Source: Bradyrhizobium sp. BRP22
GTDB taxonomy: Bacteria; Pseudomonadota; Alphaproteobacteria; Rhizobiales; Xanthobacteraceae
DNA: 64,000 nt
Direction: 5' to 3'
NCBI RefSeq assembly: GCF_020194175.1
Contig: NZ_JADYVX010000008.1
Location: forward strand, 207,697 to 271,696
Within the stretch, counting starts at the first letter, position 1, and each line of letters starts with the position of its first letter. The position numbers and the translations under genes were made by a program. Of the stretch, positions 44,011-52,734 are shown in pieces. The notes beneath the pieces are model-generated. The model was given only the letters and a program-made list of their open reading frames with translations. It made no database searches and was not told the DNA's origin.

Positions 44011-45666
44011 TTGTCGCTCTTTCTCGACATTTTCGGATTCCTGTCCGTCGTTCTGCGCGGTCTGATTCTCACGAGCCAGACCTTCACGCTCGGCACGCTC
44101 GCCTTCCTGCTTGTGCTGCTGCAACCGCTCACCTCCTGGCTTTCCGCCGAGGGCGCCAAGATTGGCAGCCGTTGCCGGACATTTCTTCTGATCAGCTCCT
44201 TGCTCCTGGGCATCTTCACGCTTTGCTCGCTCGTGCTCAATGCCGCCGCGCTTGTCGGCACCCTCGAGCTTTCGTGGGCAGAGGCCGCCGGAGCCGGTTT
44301 CGTACGCGCGGACCTCGTGATCGCCGCTTGTGCTTTTCTCATCGCTCTTCTTGCAAGAAGGTCGTGGACAACGACAAGACTTCTCTTTCTTGTCGGCCTC
44401 GCTGCCGTGATCTTGATCGCGCAGCTTTCGGTCACGCACGCAGCAAGCCGTCTCGACCTGCGATGGCCCTACCTCCTCTCTGGCGCGCTGCACATGCTCG
44501 GTGCCGCGGTCTGGATCGGAGGTCTGCCCTGCTTCCTGATTGCGCTCAATCTCTGTCACGATCCGGTTGACTGGAAGCTGATCGCACGGCGCTATTCCGT
44601 GATGTCGATGGCTTCGGTGGCCGCCATCCTCGTCGGCGGCATCGTAATGGCGTTCGGCTATGTCGGCTCCTTCGAAGCGATCTACGGCACCGCCTATGGC
44701 GTCATGATGAGCGCGAAGGTCTGCCTGCTGCTGATGCTGCTTGGGCTCGGCGCCTTCAACTTCTTGACCGTCGATCGGCTGCGCCGCGATGCGTCAACGC
44801 CGATCACACGGCTGAAGCGGTTCGCTGAAGTGGAGATCGGGATCGGCGCCGCTGTGATCTTTGCCGCCGCTTCCCTGACGTCGCTGCCGCCGGGTGTCGA
44901 TCTATCTCAGGACCGGGTGAGCTGGTCCGAGATCGTCGAGCGCTTCACGCCGCATTTTCCGATCCGCCTATCCAGCCCTGATTACGACAAGCTCACCATC
45001 GCGGAATTGCAGACGAAACTCGCTGCGGCTGATGCGCAGCGCACAACGGCACCACTGGCCTATGTCCCGGGCGAAGGCACGATCCTGCCCCGCAACGCAG
45101 CGGATGTCGCCTGGTCGGAATTCAACCACCATTGGGCGGGAATCTTCGTCGTCCTCATCGGCCTTCTCGCCTTGATCCAGCATTTTCGTTGGGGCCGCTG
45201 GGCGAGACACTGGCCGCTGCTGTTTCTTGCCATGGCGACGTTTCTGTTTTTCCGTGCCGACGAAGCGGCGTGGCCGCTGGGACAATTCGGCTTTTTCGAA
45301 TCGCTGCGCGATCCAGAGATCGCGCAGCATCGTATCTTCGTGCTGCTGATCGTCCTGTTCGGTCTATTCGAATGGCGCGTGCAGGTCGGCGGACTGAGGA
45401 AAAGCAAGGCGGCTTTGGTCTTTCCGCTGACCACCGCGATCGGCGGCGCACTGCTGCTGACCCATTCCCATGCCATCGCCAACATCAAGGATCAGCTCTT
45501 GATCGAGATGAGCCACACGCCTCTGGCGCTCTGCGGCATCCTCGCCGGATGGGCACGCTGGCTGGAGCTGCGTCTCGACGGCAGGGCAAGCCGGATTGCC
45601 TCCTGGATCTGGCCCGTGGCATTCATCCTCGTCGGGCTGATCCTGCTCGATTATCGGGAGGCTTAA
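44011..45666 (+). CDS. copD: CopD-domain copper membrane protein
   Basis: About 551 residues with more than ten hydrophobic segments. The first half has the CopD region: LHMLGAAVWIGGLPCFLIAL, with its copper-related His, and TAYGVMMSAKVCLLLMLLGL. The second half has several further helices and His-rich points (FNHHWAG, LTHSHAIANIKDQ, EMSHTPLA). It is predicted to move copper across the inner membrane with CopC. I start at TTG 44011, just after the copC stop; the longer frame from 43933 lies inside copC. Confidence 0.82.
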   Translation: MSLFLDIFGFLSVVLRGLILTSQTFTLGTLAFLLVLLQPLTSWLSAEGAKIGSRCRTFLLISSLLLGIFTLCSLVLNAAALVGTLELSWAEAAGAGFVRADLVIAACAFLIALLARRSWTTTRLLFLVGLAAVILIAQLSVTHAASRLDLRWPYLLSGALHMLGAAVWIGGLPCFLIALNLCHDPVDWKLIARRYSVMSMASVAAILVGGIVMAFGYVGSFEAIYGTAYGVMMSAKVCLLLMLLGLGAFNFLTVDRLRRDASTPITRLKRFAEVEIGIGAAVIFAAASLTSLPPGVDLSQDRVSWSEIVERFTPHFPIRLSSPDYDKLTIAELQTKLAAADAQRTTAPLAYVPGEGTILPRNAADVAWSEFNHHWAGIFVVLIGLLALIQHFRWGRWARHWPLLFLAMATFLFFRADEAAWPLGQFGFFESLRDPEIAQHRIFVLLIVLFGLFEWRVQVGGLRKSKAALVFPLTTAIGGALLLTHSHAIANIKDQLLIEMSHTPLALCGILAGWARWLELRLDGRASRIASWIWPVAFILVGLILLDYREA

Positions 45667-45819
45667 CCCAGGCGCCAAATTCACGTTTCGCGGCATCGAC
45701 AGACCTGCTTGGCACGGCGCTCTGTTTGAATAGACTAAACCGGTTGAGATGGCTTGACCGCGCGGCATTGAGTGGGGAGTTGTCTTGCCATTGGATCTCG
45801 CGAGACGGAACCGAGCCAC

Positions 45820-47859
45820 ATGAGCTTCTATTCGATCTACCGCCACGGTTTTGCCCGGGTCGCCGCCTGCGTCACGGTGTCTCGCGTGGCGGATCCGGCC
45901 GCCAACGCGACCGCGATCATCGAGACGGCAAACGCCTGTCACGGGCAGTCGGTGGCAGCAGCGGTATTTCCCGAACTGTGTCTGTCCGGCTATGCGATCG
46001 AAGATCTGGTCATGCAGGATCCGCTGCTGGATGCGGTGGAGCGGGGGCTGGCGGACATTCGCGCGGCATCGGCCGAGCTGATGACAGTGCTGATCGTCGG
46101 CGCGCCGCTGCGTCATGGCGCGCGGATCTACAATTGCGCGGTCGTCATTCATCGCGGCCGCATTCTGGGCGTCGTTCCCAAGACATATCTGCCGACATAT
46201 CGGGAGTTCTACGAAACCCGTCACTTCGCCTCCGGCGCGGGATTGGTTGGATCGGAAATCACGATCGGCGACGTTCGGGTTCCTTTTGGCGTCGACCTGC
46301 TCTTTGAGGCCGATGATGTTCCGGGACTGACCGTCGGCGTCGAGATCTGCGAGGACATGTGGATTCCCGTGACGCCGGGAGCGGAGCTCGCTTTGGCCGG
46401 AGCGACGGTGCTCGCAAATCTCTCCGGTAGTCCGATCACGATCGGTCGGGCGCTTTCGCGTGATCTGCTGTCACGATCCTGCTCGGCGCGCTGCCTTGCC
46501 GCCTATGTCTATGCGGCAGCCGGAATCGGGGAATCGACCACTGATCTGGCCTGGGATGGCCAGACTTCCATTTTCGAAAACGGCGTGCTGCTGGCCGAAG
46601 GTGAGCGCTTCCGGCAGGACGGGCAGATCACGATCGCCGACATCGATCTGGACCTGCTGCGTCAGGAACGCTCTATGATGAGCACCTTCGACGACAATCG
46701 AAGGCAGAAGAGTGCCGGCGCGTATCGGCGCGTCAGCTACTCGCTGCGGCCGCCGATGACGGACATCGGACTGGCGAGGAAGGTCGAGCGCTTCCCGTTC
46801 GTGCCCAGCGATCAGAGCCGCCTCGACCAGGATTGCTACGAGGCCTACAACATTCAGGTCGCGGGTCTGGTGCAGCGGCTGCGGGCGATCGGCACGAAAC
46901 GCGTGGTGATCGGCGTGTCGGGCGGACTCGACTCCACCCACGCCCTGATCGTCGCCGCCAAGGCGATCGATCTTCTCGGATTGCCGCGATCGAACATTCT
47001 CGCCTACACGCTGCCGGGCTTTGCGACCGGAAGCCAAAGCAAAGCCAACGCTTTAGCATTGATGCAGGCGCTGCACGTCAGTGCCAGCGAGCTGGATATC
47101 CGTCCCGCTGCCACGCAGATGCTCCGGGATATCGATCATCCTGCGGGGCGGGGCGAGCCGGTCTACGACATCACCTTCGAGAATGTGCAGGCCGGGCTGC
47201 GCACCGACTATCTCTTCCGCCTCGCCAATTATCGCGGAGGCATTGTGATCGGCACCGGCGACCTCTCCGAACTGGCGCTCGGATGGTGCACCTATGGTGT
47301 CGGCGATCAGATGGCGCACTACAACGTCAACGCTGGCGTGCCGAAGACGTTGATCCAGCATCTGATCCGCTGGGTCATCGCGACAGGACAATTCGACGAG
47401 GAAGTCGCAAAGACATTGGGAGCGATTCTCGCATCAGAGATCTCGCCCGAGCTGGTGCCTGTTCAGGCCGGCGAAACGCCGCAGAGCACGGAAGCGGCCG
47501 TGGGTCCTTACGAACTGCAGGACTTTAATCTCTTCTATACCCTTCGATTCGGCTTCAGGCCGTCGAAGATCGCGTTTCTCGCCTGGCATGCCTGGAACGA
47601 CGTCGCCAAGGGCGAATGGCCGGCCGCGTTTCCAGCCGACCGGCGGAAGGCCTATCAGCTCGCCGATATCAGGCGCTGGCTCGAGGTCTTCCTGCGGCGG
47701 TTTTTCGCTTTCAGCCAGTTCAAGCGTTCCGCGATGCCAAACGGCCCCAAGGTTTCGGCGGGAGGCTCCCTGTCGCCGCGCGGCGATTGGCGCGCGCCCT
47801 CAGATGCCAGCGCCGCGGCGTGGCTGGCGGATCTGGAGCGAAACATTCCGCCCGCCTGA
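45820..47859 (+). CDS. nadE: Glutamine-dependent NAD+ synthetase
   Basis: Last step of NAD synthesis: amidation of nicotinate adenine dinucleotide with ammonia from glutamine. The 679-residue protein has an N-terminal nitrilase-type glutaminase domain with the Glu-Lys-Cys triad (FPELCLSGY, VVPKTYLPTYREFYE, VGVEICEDMWIP) and a C-terminal synthetase domain with the P-loop GVSGGLDSTHAL and IGTGDLSELALGWCTYG. This large two-domain form is common in actinobacteria and many proteobacteria. ATG 45820 is chosen because the family begins at SIYRHGFARVAAC. About 150 non-coding bases precede it. Confidence 0.94.
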   Translation: MSFYSIYRHGFARVAACVTVSRVADPAANATAIIETANACHGQSVAAAVFPELCLSGYAIEDLVMQDPLLDAVERGLADIRAASAELMTVLIVGAPLRHGARIYNCAVVIHRGRILGVVPKTYLPTYREFYETRHFASGAGLVGSEITIGDVRVPFGVDLLFEADDVPGLTVGVEICEDMWIPVTPGAELALAGATVLANLSGSPITIGRALSRDLLSRSCSARCLAAYVYAAAGIGESTTDLAWDGQTSIFENGVLLAEGERFRQDGQITIADIDLDLLRQERSMMSTFDDNRRQKSAGAYRRVSYSLRPPMTDIGLARKVERFPFVPSDQSRLDQDCYEAYNIQVAGLVQRLRAIGTKRVVIGVSGGLDSTHALIVAAKAIDLLGLPRSNILAYTLPGFATGSQSKANALALMQALHVSASELDIRPAATQMLRDIDHPAGRGEPVYDITFENVQAGLRTDYLFRLANYRGGIVIGTGDLSELALGWCTYGVGDQMAHYNVNAGVPKTLIQHLIRWVIATGQFDEEVAKTLGAILASEISPELVPVQAGETPQSTEAAVGPYELQDFNLFYTLRFGFRPSKIAFLAWHAWNDVAKGEWPAAFPADRRKAYQLADIRRWLEVFLRRFFAFSQFKRSAMPNGPKVSAGGSLSPRGDWRAPSDASAAAWLADLERNIPPA

Positions 47860-47973
47860 TGACAATGATAATAGGCACCGGCGGGCCTGATTTGCGTTGT
47901 TATCGATCTGGAAGATCAGCCGAACGGAGATTTCCGTTTGTAGATGCCGGCATGTTCTCGAGAAGGTCGACCA

Positions 47974-48354
47974 ATGCCCAGGAGCAAGCAACGCGGTTCC
48001 TCACGGAAAACAGGTTTCTCGACCCGAACCGGGCCGATCAGAACGCCGATCGCCAATAACGTCGCAAGTTCGGCGCGAAAATCCGTCAAGCCACAGCTTA
48101 CCAAGCCTTTTCATGTTGCTGTCGATCGGCAATTGAAGTCCGAGCACGAAAGCTACGAGGCGGCGGAGAAGGCCGCCATCACCATCAAGAAGCGACATCC
48201 GAAGCTTTATGTAACCGTGTTCGACGCCAAGGAGCAGCGCCACACGCTTATCGAGTTGCCGGCGGCAGGGAATGGCCCGCGCAGCTCCAATCACAATCGA
48301 CACGGCAACGCCGCAACGCCGCGCGAGGCGGCCGCGACCGAACGCCGCCACTGA
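47974..48354 (+). CDS. Small basic hypothetical protein
   Basis: A 126-residue protein, very basic, with a Ser/Arg-rich start (MPRSKQRGSSRKTGF), a central folded-looking segment (HVAVDRQLKSEHESYEAAEK, KRHPKLYVTVFDAKEQRHTL) and a low-complexity tail. I do not recognise a family. The central part alternates charge and hydrophobic residues like a small alpha/beta domain. AGGTCG precedes ATG 47974; other in-frame starts upstream exist. Frame preference and GC3 support coding. Confidence 0.55.
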   Translation: MPRSKQRGSSRKTGFSTRTGPIRTPIANNVASSARKSVKPQLTKPFHVAVDRQLKSEHESYEAAEKAAITIKKRHPKLYVTVFDAKEQRHTLIELPAAGNGPRSSNHNRHGNAATPREAAATERRH

Positions 48355-48434
48355 CGCCTCTTGCGTTGCCATAGCGCGGTTTGACGGCGGTCATTGATCT
48401 GGTCAATGGACGTGCGGTGGCGCAGGATAGTGAG

Positions 48435-48923
48435 ATGGACGTTTGGCCGATCCTGCAGTCGCTCGTGCTCTTGACCTTCGCGAACGGCACGCCCGTCATC
48501 GCAAAGCGAATATTTGGGTCCTCTTTGGCATTTCCTCTGGATGCCGGCGTGAAGTTCGTTGATGGCCGCCCGTTGCTGGGTCAGTCGAAAACGATCAGGG
48601 GCGTCGTCCTTTCCGTGGCCGTCACCGCGGCGGTCGCGCCCGTGCTTGGCGTGAGCGTCGCCACCGGCGCTCTGGTCGCATGGCTTGCCATGCTCGGCGA
48701 TCTCTTCTCCAGCTTCACCAAGCGTCGTCTGAAATTGCCGTCCAGCGCGCAGGCGATTGGGCTGGACCAGATTCCGGAATCGCTCCTGCCCTTGGCGGTC
48801 TGTCAGAACGCGCTATCGCTGACATGGGGCGACATCATCATCTGTGTCGGCATTTTTCTGGTCGGCGAACTGCTGATCTCCCGCGTGTTGTACATGCTGC
48901 ACATCCGCGATCAGCCTTATTGA
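48435..48923 (+). CDS. CDP-archaeol synthase (CarS/DUF46) family membrane protein
   Basis: About 162 residues with four or five hydrophobic segments. The stretch GVKFVDGRPLLGQSKTIRG and the later GDLFSSFTKRRLKLPSSAQA and GLDQIPESLLPL are those of the CarS/CDP-diglyceride synthase family, which in archaea activates archaetidic acid with CTP. Bacterial members are known but their substrate is not; ordinary CdsA should exist elsewhere in the genome. ATG 48435 gives a membrane start (DVWPILQSLVLLTFANG); TTG 48381 is an alternative. No lipid genes are adjacent. Confidence 0.7.
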   Translation: MDVWPILQSLVLLTFANGTPVIAKRIFGSSLAFPLDAGVKFVDGRPLLGQSKTIRGVVLSVAVTAAVAPVLGVSVATGALVAWLAMLGDLFSSFTKRRLKLPSSAQAIGLDQIPESLLPLAVCQNALSLTWGDIIICVGIFLVGELLISRVLYMLHIRDQPY

Positions 48924-49082
48924 CGTCGAGTTCGCCGAGCGGCGAGACATGACCGGTCGGATGCAACCGCTCTTGATGCCGCTGATGTGACCGATCGTGA
49001 AGCCGGTGCACCTTGGGACGACGGGGACCGAAGCGCACTTCATCGGACGAAAGCGGACGGCAAGTTCGTTGGAGTAAGCGCG

Positions 49083-49304
49083 ATGCGTGCTTTTTTGGCC
49101 TTGGGCCTGTTGATCGGCCTGTCTGCATCCGCCAGTGCGGCGACGATGCATCACCACTTCGAGCAGCGACATGTCATCGTTCAACCCGGACCGGTCTACG
49201 CCGGTCCGGGTTGGGCCGTCGAAGCGCATCGGTCGCCGATGCACCTTGACGACACGCCGAGCTACGATGATCCGTCGAAGTTCGGCGGCGGCACGGCGCT
49301 ATAA
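49083..49304 (+). CDS. Small secreted hypothetical protein
   Basis: A 73-residue protein with a Sec signal (MRAFLALGLLIGLSASASA, cut before ATMHHH). The mature part is short, rich in His, Pro and Gly (MHHHFEQRHVIVQPGPVY), and has no recognised domain. A GGAG precedes ATG 49083. It is followed directly by repeat copy 2. A role in metal binding would fit the His cluster but is not supported otherwise. Confidence 0.55.
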   Translation: MRAFLALGLLIGLSASASAATMHHHFEQRHVIVQPGPVYAGPGWAVEAHRSPMHLDDTPSYDDPSKFGGGTAL

Positions 49305-49312
49305 CCGGCGCG

Positions 49313-49415
49313 TCTGGAGCTTCGGTTCTGATGGATCAGAACCGAAGCTCCAGATTCTCGTTTTGACGCGTTTCCTTCACGCGAACCGGATCCACTTCGC
49401 TCGAAAACGCTCTAG
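49313..49415 (-). repeat. Long intergenic palindromic repeat, copy 2
   Basis: Inverted relative to copy 1 (39213-39320). It contains a perfect 20-bp stem with a two-base loop at 49313-49354 (TCTGGAGCTTCGGTTCTGAT and its complement), then the conserved block ending at CTCTAG. The final CTAG contributes the TAG stop of the metallo-hydrolase on the reverse strand. Confidence 0.88.
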
Positions 49416-50299
49416 TTGCTCTTCTGGAGAGCGGCCGTCTGCTTGGCGAACTGTTTGTCGAAATCCTGTTCGAGTCCCGCCGCGTAGGTTGCAAGCTCGC
49501 CAGACTTGACGAACGGGTTCGGCGCGCCGTCCTTCATTTGCGCGCACTTCTGCTGCATGCCGTAGACTTCCGGATGCGGGCCGAGCAGCACGTCGATCTT
49601 CATCGCCTTGGCCTTGGCGAAGGTCGACCGATAGTCGTCGACGATACCGCCATACGTCGGATTGCCGACCAGTCTGTTGAGCGCGACCGTGCCGCTGCAG
49701 AAAAACAGCACTTCGCGGTCCTGATTGCCGTCCTTGACGGTCATCTCCCAGCTCGTGCAGCCTGGTGAGTGGCCGGGTGTCGCGTGCGCCGTCAGCGTGG
49801 TGTCGCCGAGCGTGACCTTGTCGCCGTCCCTGACGGCGCGGTCCACCTTCACAGGCGGGAAGCCGAGGTCGGCATTCTTCTCGTCGCCGGGATAGTATCC
49901 GCCTTCCAGCAAGGGCTTGTCGCGTTCGCCGGCAACAAGCTGAGCGCCGGTCTCCTGCTTGATTTCGGCAAAGCCGCCGGTGTGATCGAAATGCGCATGG
50001 GTGTTCAGGATGTACTTGATGTCGCCGAGCTTGAACCCGAGTTTGGCGATGTTGTCCTTGATCATGCCGGTGGACTGCGGAAGCGCGGTGTCCATCAGGA
50101 TCAGGCCCTGCGACGTCTTGATGATGTAGACGGCGATGCCGTCGGTGCCGACGTAGTAGATGTTGCCGATCAGTTGAAATGGCTCAAACGGCGTGGTCCA
50201 TTTCTTGGTGACGAGCGCCAGGAAATCCTTGACGGTTTGTGCCTGCGCGCCGGTTGCGAACAGCACCAAAGCGCACAGCGCGGCTGTGAGCGTTCTCAT
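49412..50299 (-). CDS. Metallo-beta-lactamase-fold hydrolase, subclass B3-like, secreted
   Basis: A 295-residue protein with a Sec signal (MRTLTAALCALVLFATGAQA). Zinc motifs are NTHAHFDHTGG (HxHxDH), the GHSPGCTSW His and a late His in LGPHPEVYG, as in subclass B3 enzymes (L1, GOB, FEZ) and their relatives. Some B3-like proteins hydrolyse beta-lactams; others act on lactones or are of unknown use, so resistance cannot be claimed. GGGAGGCA precedes ATG 50299; the longer frame from 50371 is rejected. Its stop lies in repeat copy 2. Confidence 0.85.
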   Translation of the reverse strand: MRTLTAALCALVLFATGAQAQTVKDFLALVTKKWTTPFEPFQLIGNIYYVGTDGIAVYIIKTSQGLILMDTALPQSTGMIKDNIAKLGFKLGDIKYILNTHAHFDHTGGFAEIKQETGAQLVAGERDKPLLEGGYYPGDEKNADLGFPPVKVDRAVRDGDKVTLGDTTLTAHATPGHSPGCTSWEMTVKDGNQDREVLFFCSGTVALNRLVGNPTYGGIVDDYRSTFAKAKAMKIDVLLGPHPEVYGMQQKCAQMKDGAPNPFVKSGELATYAAGLEQDFDKQFAKQTAALQKSN

Positions 50300-50378
50300 G
50301 ATTGCCTCCCTTTTTGTTTTTTGTGGTGTGCAACGGAGAGCATTGATGCGCGATTTGAGCGGCCGGCTCAAGCATCAG

Positions 50379-50999
50379 TTAGCGGCGACCGAAGGCAAAC
50401 GGAGAAGCGCCAGGCAGCAGGGAGGAATTGATGTCGCTGTCGATGCGTCCCGACTGTTGGACGTAGCCGACGCCGAGTGACAGGCTGATATTCGACGCCG
50501 GCTGGAACTCGACGCCCGCATGCGCGCTATAGCCGGGCAGCGTGCCGGACACCGAGTCGAAGGGCGCGAAGGGGCTGCCGATGCCGGTGTTGTATTTCAA
50601 AGTGTCGAAGCCGGCATAGACCGTCAGCGGCAAGCCGCCTGCGTTCTTGAAGCTGTAGCCGAACTGCACGCCTTCCGTATAGAGCGAACCGAAATTGCCA
50701 AACGCTGCGTACTGGTTGATGCCGCTGAAACCCATGCCGCTACGTTCGCTGCCGACGAACCAGCCGTTCGGGAAGTTGTAGCGCGTATAGGAAAAGCCGC
50801 CACGAGAGTCGCCGGCGTCAAAGCTCGGAAAGTTGCCGTAAGTGCTCGAACTCTGGTCGACGGCCAGATTGTCAAAGCCGAGGGGCCAACCGGGAGTCCA
50901 ATAGGTCATGGGCGCAACTTGGGCGTGGGCTGCGGGCCCGCCTAGGCAGAGCGCCGCCAACATGAATGCCAGACCTGATTTGCGTGAGTGAACGTACAT
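50379..50999 (-). CDS. Outer-membrane beta-barrel protein (porin-like, small)
   Basis: About 206 residues with a Sec signal (SRKSGLAFMLAALCLGGPAA, cut near AHA). The mature part alternates polar and aromatic residues with many Gly (GGFSYTRYNFPNGWFVG, VQFGYSFKNAGGLPLTVYAG, NISLSLGVGYVQQSGRID), the pattern of an eight-stranded outer-membrane barrel like those of many alphaproteobacterial opacity-type proteins. It lacks the usual terminal Phe, ending in GRR. ATG 50999 is preferred to 51014. Function unknown. Confidence 0.65.
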   Translation of the reverse strand: MYVHSRKSGLAFMLAALCLGGPAAHAQVAPMTYWTPGWPLGFDNLAVDQSSSTYGNFPSFDAGDSRGGFSYTRYNFPNGWFVGSERSGMGFSGINQYAAFGNFGSLYTEGVQFGYSFKNAGGLPLTVYAGFDTLKYNTGIGSPFAPFDSVSGTLPGYSAHAGVEFQPASNISLSLGVGYVQQSGRIDSDINSSLLPGASPFAFGRR

Positions 51000-51096
51000 C
51001 TGCGCGACCGCCAACTGTTCCGAAACTATATGCTCCGGATGTCACGAATGCCAGCGCGGCGCCGCTTGTGCCGTTGCCGTTGCGACAAGCGCAGCT

Positions 51097-52620
51097 TCAC
51101 CACGTGGAAAATGGACCCGCGAATGGCGGGCTCCAGAATGGCCGGCGATCGCGTGACCGCGCATAGGGAAATTCGCTCGCCGGAGCGCGTCGTCGCATCT
51201 TGATTCCGCCCTGCGGTTCGCCGCTCATGACGACCACGAACTCTGTCCCTTTGCCGGTTTCGGAACTCAAGGCTTCGTCGGTGATGATCAAGGACGACCG
51301 CGGTGTTACCCCACCGATGCGATCCAAGACGTCCTGCGGAATGACAATCCGGTCGAGCGCGGCCATTGCGCTGACTGGTTCCGTCTTCCTTGGCTCAATC
51401 TCATGACCTCCACGCCTGCGCGCCGGATCATCGAGTTCAGCCGTGGCGATGTGCGGACGGCCACTTTCCAGTGAAACGACACTCCATCGAACGCCCGTGC
51501 TGCCGTCGGTCTGCGCCGTGGCGGTGAAGACATGCGTGCCGATCGGACGATCGGCGTCCTGGACGGTGACCGGGCTCTCCAGGATGGGCTCGAAGGCACG
51601 CCGGACATAAAGCCGCTGGGTCTTGCGACTGATCAGCACCGATACCGGCTCGAGCTCGCGCGTCGCCTGCCGCGCGGCCTCGACTGCCACGATCCGTGCA
51701 TTCTCCGCGGCGAGGGCGGCTTCACGCGCAGCCGTCACGGCATCGAGTTTCGGCTGCAGCTCGGCCTTTGCCGCGGTCCATTGTTCCTGCAACTCGGCCA
51801 CTCGGGTGACCGCCTGCGCCTTGGCGCGCTCCGCCTGTTCTCTTGACTCAGGCGAGGTGGCGGAGCCGAGCGCGTTTTCGGCGGCCGCGAGTTGCGTCTC
51901 GGCTCTGCGCTTCAGATTTTCCGCAACGCGCACCGGCATCGTGGCCTGCGTGGACTCCCGGTAGGCCTTGGCGGCGGCGAGCCTTGCCTGATCCGCCTTT
52001 GCGGTTGCCTCGTCGGCCTCCGCCCGACGGGCAGCGGCCAAAGCGGCGACATCCGGCTTCGGCTTGAGCAGGGCCGGATGGGCAATCTCGATCGGTGCCA
52101 CATCGGTTGGCGCCACGATCACCCGCAGGCCGAGTCGGGTGTCCTCGAACAGGCGCGCCGCGAAATCGAAGGGCATCCGCACGCAGCCATGCGACGCGGG
52201 ATAGCCGGGCAGGGGACCGCCGTGGAGCGCGATGCCCGACCAGGTGATGCGCTGCATGTGGGGCATGTAGGCGTCGTCATACAGGTTCGAGTAGTGCTCC
52301 GCTTCCTTCTGGATCACGCTGAAGATCCCGGCAGGCGTTTCGCGTCCTCTCTGGCCGCTCGAGACCGGCGCACGCAGGATCCAGCCATTGGCGTCATAGA
52401 CGATGATCCGCTGGTCCTGGAGCGAAACGATGGCCATGATCGGGTCGCCGGCGATGCGCGACTCGACGGCTTCGATCCGGCGTTCACTCCGGCCGCCCCT
52501 GGCGCCTGCGTCATCTCCGGCCGCGACCAACGCGGCCAGACTGGCCATGATGAGATGCGTTGCCCGCCGTCGCGCTTGGCTGCGCTTCGATCCCACAAAA
52601 CGAGAAATCATGCACCCCAT
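51097..52620 (-). CDS. L,D-transpeptidase (YkuD) with coiled middle and second YkuD-like half
   Basis: About 507 residues. After a hydrophobic export signal comes a YkuD domain (MAIVSLQDQRIIVYDANGWI, then HGGPLPGYPASHGCVRM with the catalytic Cys), which makes 3-3 cross-links or attaches proteins to peptidoglycan. The middle 140 residues are Ala/Glu/Arg-rich heptads that should form a coiled coil. A second stretch (SVLISRKTQRLYVRRAFEPI) repeats the first YkuD strand but has no SHGCVR motif, so this copy cannot be catalytic. The start could be 52620 or 52611. It lies downstream of a peptidase gene on the same strand, so the two may be co-expressed. Confidence 0.82.
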   Translation of the reverse strand: MGCMISRFVGSKRSQARRRATHLIMASLAALVAAGDDAGARGGRSERRIEAVESRIAGDPIMAIVSLQDQRIIVYDANGWILRAPVSSGQRGRETPAGIFSVIQKEAEHYSNLYDDAYMPHMQRITWSGIALHGGPLPGYPASHGCVRMPFDFAARLFEDTRLGLRVIVAPTDVAPIEIAHPALLKPKPDVAALAAARRAEADEATAKADQARLAAAKAYRESTQATMPVRVAENLKRRAETQLAAAENALGSATSPESREQAERAKAQAVTRVAELQEQWTAAKAELQPKLDAVTAAREAALAAENARIVAVEAARQATRELEPVSVLISRKTQRLYVRRAFEPILESPVTVQDADRPIGTHVFTATAQTDGSTGVRWSVVSLESGRPHIATAELDDPARRRGGHEIEPRKTEPVSAMAALDRIVIPQDVLDRIGGVTPRSSLIITDEALSSETGKGTEFVVVMSGEPQGGIKMRRRAPASEFPYARSRDRRPFWSPPFAGPFSTW

Positions 52621-52734
52621 CTGCGGCACCAGCCGGCTCGGTCCGAACTCGTATGGTTCCTGGGACATTCGAGCGGCACAATTGAGGAATTCGGCGGAGC
52701 CTGCCCGCGTCCTTAGAGCGCACGCTGAATGGGG

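Noticed and set aside
45712..45730. Possible sigma-54 promoter before nadE (TTGGCACGG...)
   Set aside because: The -24 half looks good, but GC is missing at the required 12-base distance.
49412..50299. Carbapenem resistance gene
   Set aside because: The B3 fold is shared by many non-lactamase hydrolases, and sequence alone cannot show beta-lactam activity.
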